The notes below the pieces were generated by a model that ran no database searches, had not been told where the DNA came from, and was given only the letters and a program-made list of their open reading frames with translations. A program made the translations under genes and the position numbers. Shown here one piece after another: positions 36,397 through 45,320 of a stretch of 64,000 bases of DNA. Source of the DNA: DATBVX01 sp963705495. Lineage in GTDB: Bacteria; Pseudomonadota; Gammaproteobacteria; Steroidobacterales; Steroidobacteraceae. Every line of letters starts with the position of its first letter. Positions within the stretch are counted from its first letter, which is position 1. Location of the stretch: assembly GCA_963705495.1 (NCBI GenBank), contig CAVPJQ010000003.1, positions 269,990-333,989 on the forward strand. Reading direction: 5' to 3'.

Positions 36397-37632
36397 TCAG
36401 CTGGAATTCGTTGCCGGTGCCAGGCGCAGGCCTTTCATGAGCAGGGCGAGGCTGACGAATACGAGCGCTGCGGCTGCGGCAAATGGCGCGCCCGGGAAAT
36501 GGTAAAGGCTGTCGGCGCGCGTGAAGTGCTCGAAGAGTCCGGTCATGAGGGGAGGGCCAAGGATTGAGCTCAAGCTGTAAAGGCTGGCGACCGCTCCCTG
36601 CAGTTCTCCCTGCGCGCTGGCCGGAATCTGGCCCGACATCAAGGCGTTCATCGCGGGGTAGGCGAGGGCGGCCGGCAACCAGGCGAGCAGCGAGGCATAC
36701 ATCATCCAGCCCTGGGTGGCAGATGCGTATCCGAGATACGTGATCGCGCCAAAGAGCAGCCCGACGATGACTGCCCGGCGATCACCGCCGAGCCGTGGGA
36801 TCAGCATCCGGGTGAGAAAGCCCTGCCCGATCACCATCACTACGCCCGCCACTGCGAGTGAAAAGCCCACCGCCGCAGTCGACCAGCCGAATTTCAGGAT
36901 GGTGTAGAACGACCACACGTTGGGCAGCACCTGGTGGCCGAGCTGCCAGAAGAACGCCGCTGCGGCCATCCAGGCGACCGATGGGTAGTGGCGGATCTGC
37001 AGCAAGGTGCCGAGTGGATTGGCACGCGACCACTGAAATGGCCGTCGCGATTCTGGCGGCAGAGACTCGGGCAGCGCGATCAGGCCGAACCCCGTATTGA
37101 GCAGCGCCAGGACGGCGGCGGCGATGAAGGGCGCGCGCGGCCCAAGCGTGCCGACCAGCCCGCCGATCACGGGGCCGATGATGAAGCCGGTGCCGAACGC
37201 CGCACCTACCAGCCCGAAGTTCTGCGAGCGCTTTTCCGGCGGACTGATGTCGGCAATGTACGCGTAGGCTGGCGTGAAGGAGGCACCCGCGATACCGGCG
37301 ATGATGCGTCCCAGGAAGAGCCAGCCGATCGTCGGGGCAACGCCCATGACCAGGTAGTCGATCCCAAGCGCAAAGAGCGCGCTGAGCAGGACCGGGCGAC
37401 GTCCGAACCGATCGCTCAGGTTGCCGAGCACCGGTGCACAGAAGAACTGCACGATCGCATAGGCGAATGCCAGCCAGCCACCGTAGGCGGCAGCGCTCCC
37501 GAGCCCCAGGCCAGTGAGCTCGACGATGAGCTGCGGCATCACCGGCAGGATCAGCCCGAAGCCGATCGAGTCGATCAGCACCGTGACGAAGATGAAAAGG
37601 ACTGCCGGTCGGCTGGAAGCGGAGCCAGGCAT
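36397..37632 (-). CDS. MFS transporter, TCR/Tet (drug:H+ antiporter) family
   Basis: On the minus strand, a 411-residue 12-helix transporter. It opens LFIFVTVLIDSIGFGLILPV with the D-x-x-G-x-G-x-x-x-P signature, then has the loop 2-3 motif GNLSDRFGRRPVLL, and GRIIAGIAGASFTPAYAYIAD. These match tetracycline-efflux-like (TetA-type) proteins. It is divergent from a PadR-type regulator gene only 59 bases away, with a palindrome between them, the usual layout for a drug- or metabolite-responsive efflux pump. Its substrate cannot be told; resistance to tetracycline should not be assumed. Confidence 0.88.
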   Translation of the reverse strand: MPGSASSRPAVLFIFVTVLIDSIGFGLILPVMPQLIVELTGLGLGSAAAYGGWLAFAYAIVQFFCAPVLGNLSDRFGRRPVLLSALFALGIDYLVMGVAPTIGWLFLGRIIAGIAGASFTPAYAYIADISPPEKRSQNFGLVGAAFGTGFIIGPVIGGLVGTLGPRAPFIAAAVLALLNTGFGLIALPESLPPESRRPFQWSRANPLGTLLQIRHYPSVAWMAAAAFFWQLGHQVLPNVWSFYTILKFGWSTAAVGFSLAVAGVVMVIGQGFLTRMLIPRLGGDRRAVIVGLLFGAITYLGYASATQGWMMYASLLAWLPAALAYPAMNALMSGQIPASAQGELQGAVASLYSLSSILGPPLMTGLFEHFTRADSLYHFPGAPFAAAAALVFVSLALLMKGLRLAPATNSS

Positions 37633-37662
37633 TGCATTACTCCCGGGGTGTCCGCGCTATAT

Positions 37663-37678
37663 TAGTCAAATTAGACTA
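37663..37678. promoter_or_regulatory. Operator-like inverted repeat between the MFS and PadR genes
   Basis: TAGTC-AAATTA-GACTA: 5-bp perfect arms around an AT-rich centre, 16 bp in all. It sits in the 59-bp gap between divergent starts at 37632 and 37692, where one bound regulator could block both promoters. The surrounding sequence is unusually AT-rich for this genome. Confidence 0.55.
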
Positions 37679-37691
37679 TTATTATCAAACT

Positions 37692-38300
37692 ATGAGAGCC
37701 GAGCTTCTGGTTCTGGGCGCGCTGCATCGCGGCGCCATGCATCCCTACGAGATCCGCCGCCGTCTGAAGGCGGCGCTGGTCGAGTGCTACACGGATGTCG
37801 ATGTGGGCACGTTGTATTACTGCGTGCGCCAGCTGGCGGCGGCGGGTCTCATCGAAGTGCATGGCACCGAAAAGGTGGCGCGCGGCGGTGCGCGTACGAT
37901 CTACCGCATCACCCGCAGCGGCCGGGCGCGGTTTAGCGAGTTGCTGATGGAGCACTTCAGTGCGGCGGGGTCGATCGCAGGAACGCTCTATTCTGCCTTG
38001 CTGTTCCTGCACCTCGCCGATCTGCCGGCCGTGGCCGCCGCGTTGCGCGCGCGGCTCGAGCGACAGGAAGCCGCGCTACAGGAGACGCGCGAGGTCCGGC
38101 GACGGATCGGCAAGTACGCCGGCACCGGCGTGCGGCATCTCCTCGATCACCTGGCAGCTCAGCGCGAACTCGATCGCAAGTGGTTGCATCGGGTCCTCAA
38201 GGACGTGGAGCGCGACCAGGTCCGCGATTCGGATCTGCCCCGGCTGCACGCACAGCTGCGCCGCCGGCCTGCTCGACCTCGTGCGGGTTCGGTGAAGTGA
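37692..38300 (+). CDS. PadR-family transcriptional regulator
   Basis: About 202 residues from ATG 37692; a frame back to 37632 is open but would cross the operator and the MFS start. The N-terminal winged helix is PadR-like: ELLVLGALHRGAMHPYEIRRRL, DVDVGTLYYCVRQLAAAGLIEV, then the wing RTIYRITRSGRARFSELL. The C-terminal part is helical (RARLERQEAALQETREVRRRI) as in the dimerisation helices of PadR s1/s2 proteins. It is probably the repressor of the divergent MFS pump and of itself. The frame is intact. Confidence 0.88.
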   Translation: MRAELLVLGALHRGAMHPYEIRRRLKAALVECYTDVDVGTLYYCVRQLAAAGLIEVHGTEKVARGGARTIYRITRSGRARFSELLMEHFSAAGSIAGTLYSALLFLHLADLPAVAAALRARLERQEAALQETREVRRRIGKYAGTGVRHLLDHLAAQRELDRKWLHRVLKDVERDQVRDSDLPRLHAQLRRRPARPRAGSVK

Positions 38301-38321
38301 GAGAGCCATGCTCAGAAGCCT

Positions 38322-38933
38322 CTATCGGGAGCTCACAGCGGTCGCTTTGGTGCGTGTGAAAGCCATGGTCCAGTTGGTTTCCCAGGTCCTACCGCCATCC
38401 ACCGAGAATGCCTGTTCCCAGCGAGGGTGAGGCGTCGTGATGCGCGACCACGTAAAGCGCACCTGGATCGGTCGGCCCTGGTACTGATCGGATCCTTCGA
38501 ACACTCCAACGTCGCCGGCAAATGCGCCAATCACAGGTGGCTGCAACGCGCTGCTGCGATTGTCGATCCAGTAGATCGACCACCGGCCAGTGGTCGGATC
38601 GAAGAAACGCAGGCTGAGCCCGACGAATCCCTGCCAGAAGTCGGTGCGATATTCGTCCTGATTGCCGAGACGCCCGGGGAGGGCGTTGCACACGCTGTAC
38701 GCTTCGAATTCCTGCCATTCGTTCGATCCCTGCAGGCGCGTCACTAAGCGGCGATTGTGGATCTGCCAGCGCCCCATCAGGAAATCGAATGCCCGAGCCT
38801 GATCCTCGTGCTGCTGCGCCTGATTGACGGCCAGAAGCCACTCGGCTCTGACGTTTTCTGCGCCACTGAGCGAAGGAACGAGGCCGAGCCCGAGAACCAG
38901 CGACAGCGCGATATGGGTTCGAGAGATACGCAT
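38322..38933 (-). CDS. Secreted protein of unknown function, DUF1579-like
   Basis: On the minus strand, 203 residues with a signal peptide (IALSLVLGLGLVPSLSGA). The mature part has DFLMGRWQIHNRRLV near residue 50 and repeated aromatic strands (FWQGFVGLSLRFFDP, RWSIYWIDN), a lipocalin-like pattern often labelled DUF1579. Function unknown. It is divergent from the WYL regulator gene and may be its target, since the 99-base gap holds inverted repeats. Confidence 0.6.
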   Translation of the reverse strand: MRISRTHIALSLVLGLGLVPSLSGAENVRAEWLLAVNQAQQHEDQARAFDFLMGRWQIHNRRLVTRLQGSNEWQEFEAYSVCNALPGRLGNQDEYRTDFWQGFVGLSLRFFDPTTGRWSIYWIDNRSSALQPPVIGAFAGDVGVFEGSDQYQGRPIQVRFTWSRITTPHPRWEQAFSVDGGRTWETNWTMAFTRTKATAVSSR

Positions 38934-38981
38934 GGTTGTTCGCTCCTCGCAAGTGAAGCAATCTCCATGGCGTGCAGCCTA

Positions 38982-39008
38982 GCCCTTATTTAGGGCGTAA
39001 ACCGCCCT
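38982..39008. promoter_or_regulatory. Overlapping inverted repeats between the DUF1579-like and WYL genes
   Basis: GCCCT-tattt-AGGGC (38982-38996) and AGGGCG-taaac-CGCCCT (38992-39008) share their middle half-site, so two alternative hairpins or two adjacent dimer sites are possible. They lie 25 bases before the WYL regulator start and about 50 before the divergent gene. The layout suggests an operator of the WYL regulator. Confidence 0.5.
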
Positions 39009-39032
39009 GATTCAGCGTACCATTTTTACTCT

Positions 39033-39995
39033 ATGTATCACCCCACCACGCGCGTGCTCGGTGTGCTCGAGCTGCTGCAGACCCACGGCCGCATGAGCGG
39101 TGCGGAGCTGTCACGGCGAATCAAGGTGGACGCGCGCACGCTGCGGCGTTACATCGCGCGGCTGGAGGAGATCGGCGTGCCCATCACGACCGAGCGCGGA
39201 CGTTATGGCGCGTACATGCTCGTCGCAGGCTACAAGCTTCCGCCGATGATGTTCACGGACGAGGAGGCGCTGGCGTTGTCAGTGGGGTTGCTCGCTGCAC
39301 GGAGCCTCGCGCTCTCCGGCGCAGCGCCGGCCGTGGCGAGCGCCCAGGCCAAACTCGAGCGCGTCATGCCCGCTAATCTCAAGCGGCGGGTTCGTGCGAT
39401 CGACGAAACGGTCGCGCTGGATCTGTCGCGCCACTCACCTTCCGTCGCAAACGATGCGCTGATTGCATTGAGCACCGCGGCGCAAGCCCAGAAGCGAGTG
39501 GCGATGCGCTATCGCGCCGCGCAGCGCGACGAGACCGAGCGTGAGTTCGATCCCTACGGGCTCGCCTTCCGCGGCGGCCGCTGGTACGTGGTCGGCATGT
39601 GTCACTTGCGAGGCGGCTTGCGATCGTTTCGGCTCGATCGGGTGCAATCGGTTCGCCCGCTCGAAACTGGATTCACGCGGCCCGATAACTTCGACGCGTT
39701 GGGGCATCTCGCCTTCTCGATCGCGACGCTGCCGCGCGCACACCAGGTCGAAGTGCTGCTCAAGACCGAGCTGGAGGTTGCACAGCGTGAATTGTTTTCG
39801 TCTCTCGGGATCCTGGAGCAGGCGAGTGACGGGGTGCTGTTGCGTGCACAAGCTGACAACCTGGAGTGGTTCGCTCGTGAGTTGTCGCGCCTGCCGTTTG
39901 ACTTCGAGATCCGTCGGCCGGTGCAGTTGCGCGAGGCGCTTTCCAGGTGCGCCATGCGTATCCAGCGGCTGGCTGGAGCGGTCCCACACGCTTGA
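39033..39995 (+). CDS. YafY-type HTH and WYL-domain transcriptional regulator
   Basis: A 320-residue regulator. The N-terminal DeoR-like winged helix is RVLGVLELLQTHGRMSGAEL with RTLRRYIARLEEIGVPITTERGRYG. From about residue 140 a WYL domain follows, with FDPYGLAFRGGRWYVVGMCHLR containing the P-x-G-L-x-x-x-x-x-x-W-Y-L/V core, and a C-terminal WCX-like extension. WYL domains bind ligands, often nucleic acids or nucleotides. It probably controls the divergent secreted protein gene and itself through the repeats at 38982-39008. Confidence 0.88.
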   Translation: MYHPTTRVLGVLELLQTHGRMSGAELSRRIKVDARTLRRYIARLEEIGVPITTERGRYGAYMLVAGYKLPPMMFTDEEALALSVGLLAARSLALSGAAPAVASAQAKLERVMPANLKRRVRAIDETVALDLSRHSPSVANDALIALSTAAQAQKRVAMRYRAAQRDETEREFDPYGLAFRGGRWYVVGMCHLRGGLRSFRLDRVQSVRPLETGFTRPDNFDALGHLAFSIATLPRAHQVEVLLKTELEVAQRELFSSLGILEQASDGVLLRAQADNLEWFARELSRLPFDFEIRRPVQLREALSRCAMRIQRLAGAVPHA

Positions 39996-40088
39996 GCGGG
40001 TGGCTGCAATTCTCCTGAAATATGTCGCCACCTGCCGACGTCTGGCGCGCTTCCGTGCGCCATGACACGATCCTGAACAAGTTAATGG

Positions 40089-43000
40089 ATGACTGCGCGG
40101 GCGAAGGCAGTTCAGGGTGGGTCGTTGATCATCAACGTTTCGGCTTCGCGCCTGGGTGCGCTTGCCGCTATTTGTCTCCTCTCCGCGTGCGACCTGGTCG
40201 GTGTTGAGCAGAATAACGACGACAACACCGCACCCGCGGCACCGACGGGTTTGCAGGTGACAGCCCCAGACGGGACGCATGTACAGCTGCAGTGGACTGC
40301 ACCGCCCGACAGTGACACGGCGGGCTATCGCGTGTTCCGTAGTGACCTCTCGACGTCCATCGCAACGGTCACGACCACTACATATACAGATGCTACCGTC
40401 GCGCCGGCAACGACCTACGGTTATTTTGTCGTCGCGTTCGACGCCGCTGCACCACCCAATGAGTCCGGCCCGACGTCGGTAGTGCAGATTCGAACGCCGT
40501 CCACGGCTGACACCGCTGCGCCCGCGGTTCCGGTCAACGTGCAGGCGGTCGCGAGCGGGCCCACGCAGGTCAACCTGACGTGGGACGCATCGGCGGATTC
40601 GGGCGGCTCTGGTCTCGCGGGCTACCGCATTTTCCGCAACGGGAGCACGACACCCGTTGCGACGGTTGCGATCGCGAATTTTTCGGACATCAACCTCACT
40701 GCCGGCACCGCGTACATGTACGTGGTTCGTGCTTTCGATGGCGCGGGAAATGTGTCCGGCCCTTCGACCGCCGTCAGCGTCACGACGCCAGTTCCCGCCG
40801 ATACTACGCCGCCGACGGTGCCCGGTGCGTTGACGGCAACAGCGCAAGGAGCGGGCTCAATACTCCTCAATTGGAACGCATCGACGGATGCGTCGGGAAT
40901 TCAGCGTTACGAGATTCAGCGCGACGGCGTGAAGATCAGCGATGCGCCCGGTAATGCGATCAGCTTCATTGACTCGACGGTGAGCGCGGCGACTACCTAC
41001 ACGTATGCGGTTCGCGTCATCGATGGCGCGAACAATGCCTCCGCATTCTCGAATACCGCGACGGCGACGACACCGGCCGCGACGGACATGACGCCACCGA
41101 CCGCGCCTACTGGCGTGGCCGCGAGCGCCACGACTTCGCAGAGCATCGTAGTGTCGTGGGTTGCTTCGACCGATTCAGGTGGCTCGGGCCTCGCCGGCTA
41201 CCGGATCTTCCGCGATGGTGGCGCGAACGCTGTGGCTACAGTAGCCGCTGGAGTGTTGACGCTCACTGACACGGGCCGGCAGCCCAACACGACCTACAGC
41301 TACGTCGTGCGCGCATTCGATGGCGACGGCAATGTATCCGCGGCCTCGAATACAGCGTCCGCCACGACACCGCAGGATTCGACTACTCCTTCAGTACCGA
41401 GCAACGTAACTGCGACCGCACTGACTTCGACTTCCGTGCGTGTCAACTGGGGCGCCTCGACTGACACCGGCGGTTCCGGATTGGGCGGATATCGCATCTA
41501 TCGCAACGGCACACTTGTGAACCCGGTGGCTGCCAGCGCTACCTCCTTCACGGACGCTGGCGCCGTGCCGAATACGGCGTACGACTATCGTGTCACGGCG
41601 TTCGACAACGCGAACAACGAGTCCGCACAATCAACACCGGCCACCGTCACGACGCCGGCAGATACAACGGCGCCCTCCGTTCCTGCTGGGCTGATGGCTA
41701 CGAACATTGCTGCCACGCAGGTGACCCTGAGCTGGAGTGCCTCGACGGACGCGGGTGGTTCCGGCCTCGCCGGCTATCGCGTCTTCCGCAACGGTGGCAC
41801 GACACCGGTCGCGACCATTGGGGTCACCAGTTACACCGACATCAACCTGACCGCAGGAACCACCTATACGTATGTCGTGCGAGCGTTCGATGGCGCGGGG
41901 AATGTTTCAGGGCCGTCCGCCGCTGTCAGCGTGACTACGCCGGTCCCGCCGGACACGACGCCGCCCACCACTCCTGGAGCATTGACCGCGAGAGCGCAGG
42001 GAGCGGGCTCGGTGCTCCTAAATTGGACTGCATCGACGGATGCGTCGGGTATCCAGCGCTACGAGATCCAGCGCGACGGCGTAAACATAGGCACCGCTGC
42101 CGGCAACGCCACGGGCTTCGTCGATTCGACGGTGAGCGCGTCGACAACCTACACGTACGCGGTGCGCGCCATCGATGGCGCCAACAACGCCTCTGCTTTC
42201 TCTAACACCGCCACAGTCACGACACCTGCCGAGACGGACACGACGCCACCGACCGCACCGGCAGGCGTGACGGCGAACGCGACCAGTTCCCAGAGCATCG
42301 TGGTGATGTGGCAGGCATCGACCGATGTGGGCGGTTCGGGCCTCGCAGGCTACCGGATCTTCCGCGATGGTGGCGCGAACCCAGTGGCCACCGTCGGAGC
42401 GGGCGTTCTGACTTTTACAGACACAGGCCGCCAGCCCAACACGACCTACAGTTACGTCGTGCGTGCATTCGATGGTGACGGCAACGTGTCCGCTGCATCG
42501 AATTCAGCGTCCGCTACGACGCCACAGGATTCGACTGCACCCTCAGTGCCGACCAATGTCGTTGCGACGGCCCTGAGCTCGACCTCGGTGCGCGTCAACT
42601 GGAGTGCGTCTACCGACACTGGGGGCTCTGGGTTAGCGGGTTATCGCATCTATCGCAACGGCGCGCTGCTGAGTGCAGCTGCAGCCAGCGCGACGACTTT
42701 CACGGACGCGACCGCAGCGCCCAATACGGCCTACAGCTATCGGGTCTCGGCGACCGACACCGCAAACAATGAGTCCGCACAGTCAACGCCCGCCAGTGTC
42801 ACAACGCCAGCTGACACCACGGCCCCCTCGGTGCCCGCCGGTCTTACGGTAACCAGCGTGACCGCAACGCAGGTGAGCCTGAGCTGGAGTGCTTCGACTG
42901 ACACCGGCGGTTCGGGCCTCGCGGGCTATCGTGTCTTGCGCAACGGGACGCAGGTCGGCACACCGACGGCTACGTCCTTCGACGACACTACCGTAGTTGC

Positions 43001-45227
43001 GGGGACGACATACACCTACACGGTTCGCGCCGCGGACAACGCTGGCAACGTTTCTGCCGACTCGAATTCCGTGACGGCGACGCCGCAGAGCTCGCAGTCG
43101 GGACTCGACTCGCGTCCCAGCAATACGACGTGCATCGCGCCCAATCAGCCGACGACGAACACGTCCGTCGCGACTACGCGCGTGTTCCCGAGTCTTTCGT
43201 TTGCCAGTCCCATCCGGATGACGCTGGCGCCCGGCGAGCCGACCAATCGCTGGTACGTCGCCGAGCAGCGGGGCACGGTGCAGCGCTTCGAAGGCACCAA
43301 CCCGACGACAAAGACCCTGTGGGCGGACCTGCAAAGCATCGTCAACGACGGCGCTTCCGAATCCGGCCTGCTCGGCCTGGCTTTCCACCCCAACTACGCC
43401 TCGAACGGCCGGGTATTCCTCTCTTATACGGGCGCTGGCGCGAGTCCCTTCCAGTCGCACATCTCGGAGTTCCGGCGCAACAACACGACCGGGCTGCTGG
43501 ACCCGACGACCGAGCGCATCCTGATCCGGCTCGATCAGCCGTTCGACAATCACAACGGCGGCAACATCCTGTTCGGTCCGGACGGGAATCTCTACATCGG
43601 GTTCGGCGATGGCGGCAGCGGCGGTGATCCTGGCAATCGCTCGCAGAACCGCAATCTCCTGTTCGGCAAGATGCTGCGCATCAGTGTCGATGGCGCCAAT
43701 CCGTACACGATCCCGTCCGACAATCCGTATGCCGGCAACGCGATGTGCCCGGGGGGTTCTGGCTCAGCACCATGCGCGGAAATCTACGCCTACGGATTCC
43801 GCAATCCCTGGCGCTGGAGTTTCGACCGGGCCGCGACAGAGCCGGACCTGTGGCTCGCTGACGTCGGCCAGGACAGCTTTGAAGAAGTGGATCGGGTCGT
43901 CAACGGCGGCAACTACGGCTGGCGAATCCGCGAAGGCGCGCACTGCTTCAACCCATCGAGCAATTGCCCGCTCACTGCGAACGGCGCGCCGCTTATCGAT
44001 CCGATCGCCGAGTACGGCCGCAGCCTCGGTCAGTCGACTACGGGTGGCTATGTCTACCGGGGCAGCGCGATTCCTTCACTGCGCGGTCGGTATGTATTCG
44101 CTGATTTCGTCAGCGGCCGGCTCATGTACCTCGCGACCAATGCGTCAGGGGGCTTCGATCGTCGCGACCTCATCGCCTCCACGGGGTTGAACATCTCCTC
44201 GTTCGCCGAGGACTCGAGTGGCGAGCTGTATATCACCGACTACAACGGTGGCATCCACCAGATCGTGGCGGGCGGCGGCACGATCGCCGACACGATCCCG
44301 GCCAGCCTGATCAACACCGGCTGCGTGAGCATGGCGGATCCGAAGCAGCCCGCGGTGGGCCTCATTCCGTATGCGCCGAATGCGCCGTTCTGGTCCGACG
44401 GCGCAGCCAAGGACCGCTGGATGGCACTGCCCGACAGCGGGAAGATCACGATTGGAACTGCCAACGATGCCAACGATTGGTCGTTCCCCAACGGCACCGT
44501 GCTGGTGAAGAACTTCAAGCTCGGCAACCGGCTGATCGAGACGCGGCTGTTCATGCGCCATCCCGATACCGGCAATTGGGGCGGCTATACCTACCAGTGG
44601 AACGCCGTGCAGACCGCGGCAACACTCGTCAAGGGCGGACTCATCACGCATATCACGCCGCCCGACCAGGACTGGATCTATCCGAGCGAAGCTCAGTGCC
44701 TGCAGTGTCACACCAATGCGGCGAACCGCAGTCTTGGACTCGAGACGGGCCAGCTCAACGGCAATCTCACCTATCCGCAGACCGGCCGCACTGCGAATCA
44801 GCTGGCGACCCTCAATGCAATCGGCATGTTCTCGACGCCATTGAGCCAGCCCCCGAGTGCATTGCCGGTCTATCCAGATCCGTTCGGTTCCGCACCGGTG
44901 GCGGAACGCGCCCGCGCGTACCTGCACACGAACTGCTCGCAATGCCATCGGCCGTCCGGCGGCACGCCGTCCAACATGGATCTGCGCTTCAGCACCGTGA
45001 TTGGATCGACCAATGCGTGCAATGTCGCGCCGACCAGTGGTGATCTCGGTCTCGGCAGTGCCGCTCGCCTGATCGCTCCCGGTAACGCGGCGAACTCGCT
45101 GATCTACGTGCGCATGAGTCGACGCGACCTGCACCAGATGCCGCCGCTGGCGAGCAATCTCGTCGACACCGCGGGCGCCGCGCTGATCCAGAACTGGATC
45201 AACGCGATGAACGCGACCTGCCAGTAG
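40089..45227 (+). CDS. Giant lipoprotein: ten FN3 domains, PQQ-type sugar dehydrogenase, two CXXCH haem motifs
   Basis: A 1712-residue protein in one intact frame. A lipoprotein signal (ALAAICLLSAC, Cys34) is followed by ten fibronectin type III domains of ~95 residues each (to about residue 1000), each ending near T-T-P and carrying Y-x-Y-x-V/R-A-x-D-x-x-x-N-x-S. Next comes a glucose/sorbosone dehydrogenase-like beta-propeller (about 1020-1395) with DNHNGGNILFGPDGNLYIGF, YGFRNPWRWSFDR and LADVGQDSFEEVDRVVNGGN. The C-terminal part has CLQCH (C1537) and CSQCH (C1616), as in c-type cytochromes. I infer a surface-anchored PQQ sugar oxidase passing electrons to its own haems. The FN3 arm may hold it away from the cell or bind polymer. 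Confidence 0.85.
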   Translation: MTARAKAVQGGSLIINVSASRLGALAAICLLSACDLVGVEQNNDDNTAPAAPTGLQVTAPDGTHVQLQWTAPPDSDTAGYRVFRSDLSTSIATVTTTTYTDATVAPATTYGYFVVAFDAAAPPNESGPTSVVQIRTPSTADTAAPAVPVNVQAVASGPTQVNLTWDASADSGGSGLAGYRIFRNGSTTPVATVAIANFSDINLTAGTAYMYVVRAFDGAGNVSGPSTAVSVTTPVPADTTPPTVPGALTATAQGAGSILLNWNASTDASGIQRYEIQRDGVKISDAPGNAISFIDSTVSAATTYTYAVRVIDGANNASAFSNTATATTPAATDMTPPTAPTGVAASATTSQSIVVSWVASTDSGGSGLAGYRIFRDGGANAVATVAAGVLTLTDTGRQPNTTYSYVVRAFDGDGNVSAASNTASATTPQDSTTPSVPSNVTATALTSTSVRVNWGASTDTGGSGLGGYRIYRNGTLVNPVAASATSFTDAGAVPNTAYDYRVTAFDNANNESAQSTPATVTTPADTTAPSVPAGLMATNIAATQVTLSWSASTDAGGSGLAGYRVFRNGGTTPVATIGVTSYTDINLTAGTTYTYVVRAFDGAGNVSGPSAAVSVTTPVPPDTTPPTTPGALTARAQGAGSVLLNWTASTDASGIQRYEIQRDGVNIGTAAGNATGFVDSTVSASTTYTYAVRAIDGANNASAFSNTATVTTPAETDTTPPTAPAGVTANATSSQSIVVMWQASTDVGGSGLAGYRIFRDGGANPVATVGAGVLTFTDTGRQPNTTYSYVVRAFDGDGNVSAASNSASATTPQDSTAPSVPTNVVATALSSTSVRVNWSASTDTGGSGLAGYRIYRNGALLSAAAASATTFTDATAAPNTAYSYRVSATDTANNESAQSTPASVTTPADTTAPSVPAGLTVTSVTATQVSLSWSASTDTGGSGLAGYRVLRNGTQVGTPTATSFDDTTVVAGTTYTYTVRAADNAGNVSADSNSVTATPQSSQSGLDSRPSNTTCIAPNQPTTNTSVATTRVFPSLSFASPIRMTLAPGEPTNRWYVAEQRGTVQRFEGTNPTTKTLWADLQSIVNDGASESGLLGLAFHPNYASNGRVFLSYTGAGASPFQSHISEFRRNNTTGLLDPTTERILIRLDQPFDNHNGGNILFGPDGNLYIGFGDGGSGGDPGNRSQNRNLLFGKMLRISVDGANPYTIPSDNPYAGNAMCPGGSGSAPCAEIYAYGFRNPWRWSFDRAATEPDLWLADVGQDSFEEVDRVVNGGNYGWRIREGAHCFNPSSNCPLTANGAPLIDPIAEYGRSLGQSTTGGYVYRGSAIPSLRGRYVFADFVSGRLMYLATNASGGFDRRDLIASTGLNISSFAEDSSGELYITDYNGGIHQIVAGGGTIADTIPASLINTGCVSMADPKQPAVGLIPYAPNAPFWSDGAAKDRWMALPDSGKITIGTANDANDWSFPNGTVLVKNFKLGNRLIETRLFMRHPDTGNWGGYTYQWNAVQTAATLVKGGLITHITPPDQDWIYPSEAQCLQCHTNAANRSLGLETGQLNGNLTYPQTGRTANQLATLNAIGMFSTPLSQPPSALPVYPDPFGSAPVAERARAYLHTNCSQCHRPSGGTPSNMDLRFSTVIGSTNACNVAPTSGDLGLGSAARLIAPGNAANSLIYVRMSRRDLHQMPPLASNLVDTAGAALIQNWINAMNATCQ
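40500..42809 (+). repeat. Tandem duplication of a four-FN3 block inside the giant lipoprotein gene
   Basis: FN3 domains 2-5 (about 40500-41657) and 6-9 (about 41657-42809) are copies: domain 2 resembles 6, 3 resembles 7, 4 resembles 8 and 5 resembles 9 far more than neighbours resemble each other; for example YEIQRDGV occurs only in domains 3 and 7, and RQPNTTYSYVVRAFDGDGNVS only in 4 and 8. Domain 10 starts like domain 6. The unit is about 1155 bases. Confidence 0.85.
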
Positions 45228-45255
45228 TTCCAGCGCGCCACTCTCCTGTATCCTT

Positions 45256-45282
45256 GCCGCCCCGTTCGCCCGGCAGGGCGGC
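45256..45282 (+). terminator. GC-rich hairpin between the giant lipoprotein gene and gltX
   Basis: GCCGCCC pairs perfectly with GGGCGGC across a 13-base loop, 29 bases after the stop at 45227 and 38 before gltX. It lacks a T tract, so it may be a Rho-assisted or weak terminator, or an element in the gltX leader. Confidence 0.4.
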
Positions 45283-45320
45283 GGCTTGAGTAACAAATCA
45301 GAAGCGCACCGAATCGCATC

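Noticed and set aside
39435..40847. A 470-codon minus-strand frame across the WYL regulator and FN3 start
   Set aside because: It spans two good plus-strand genes and an intergenic gap, and its protein is Arg-rich and featureless.
40500..42809. Regular repeats that might suggest a CRISPR array or DNA satellite
   Set aside because: The period is about 285 bases, within one open frame, and codes for FN3 domains; no short identical repeats with unique spacers.
45256..45282. A strong intrinsic terminator before gltX
   Set aside because: The stem is good but no T tract follows; kept only as a low-confidence hairpin.
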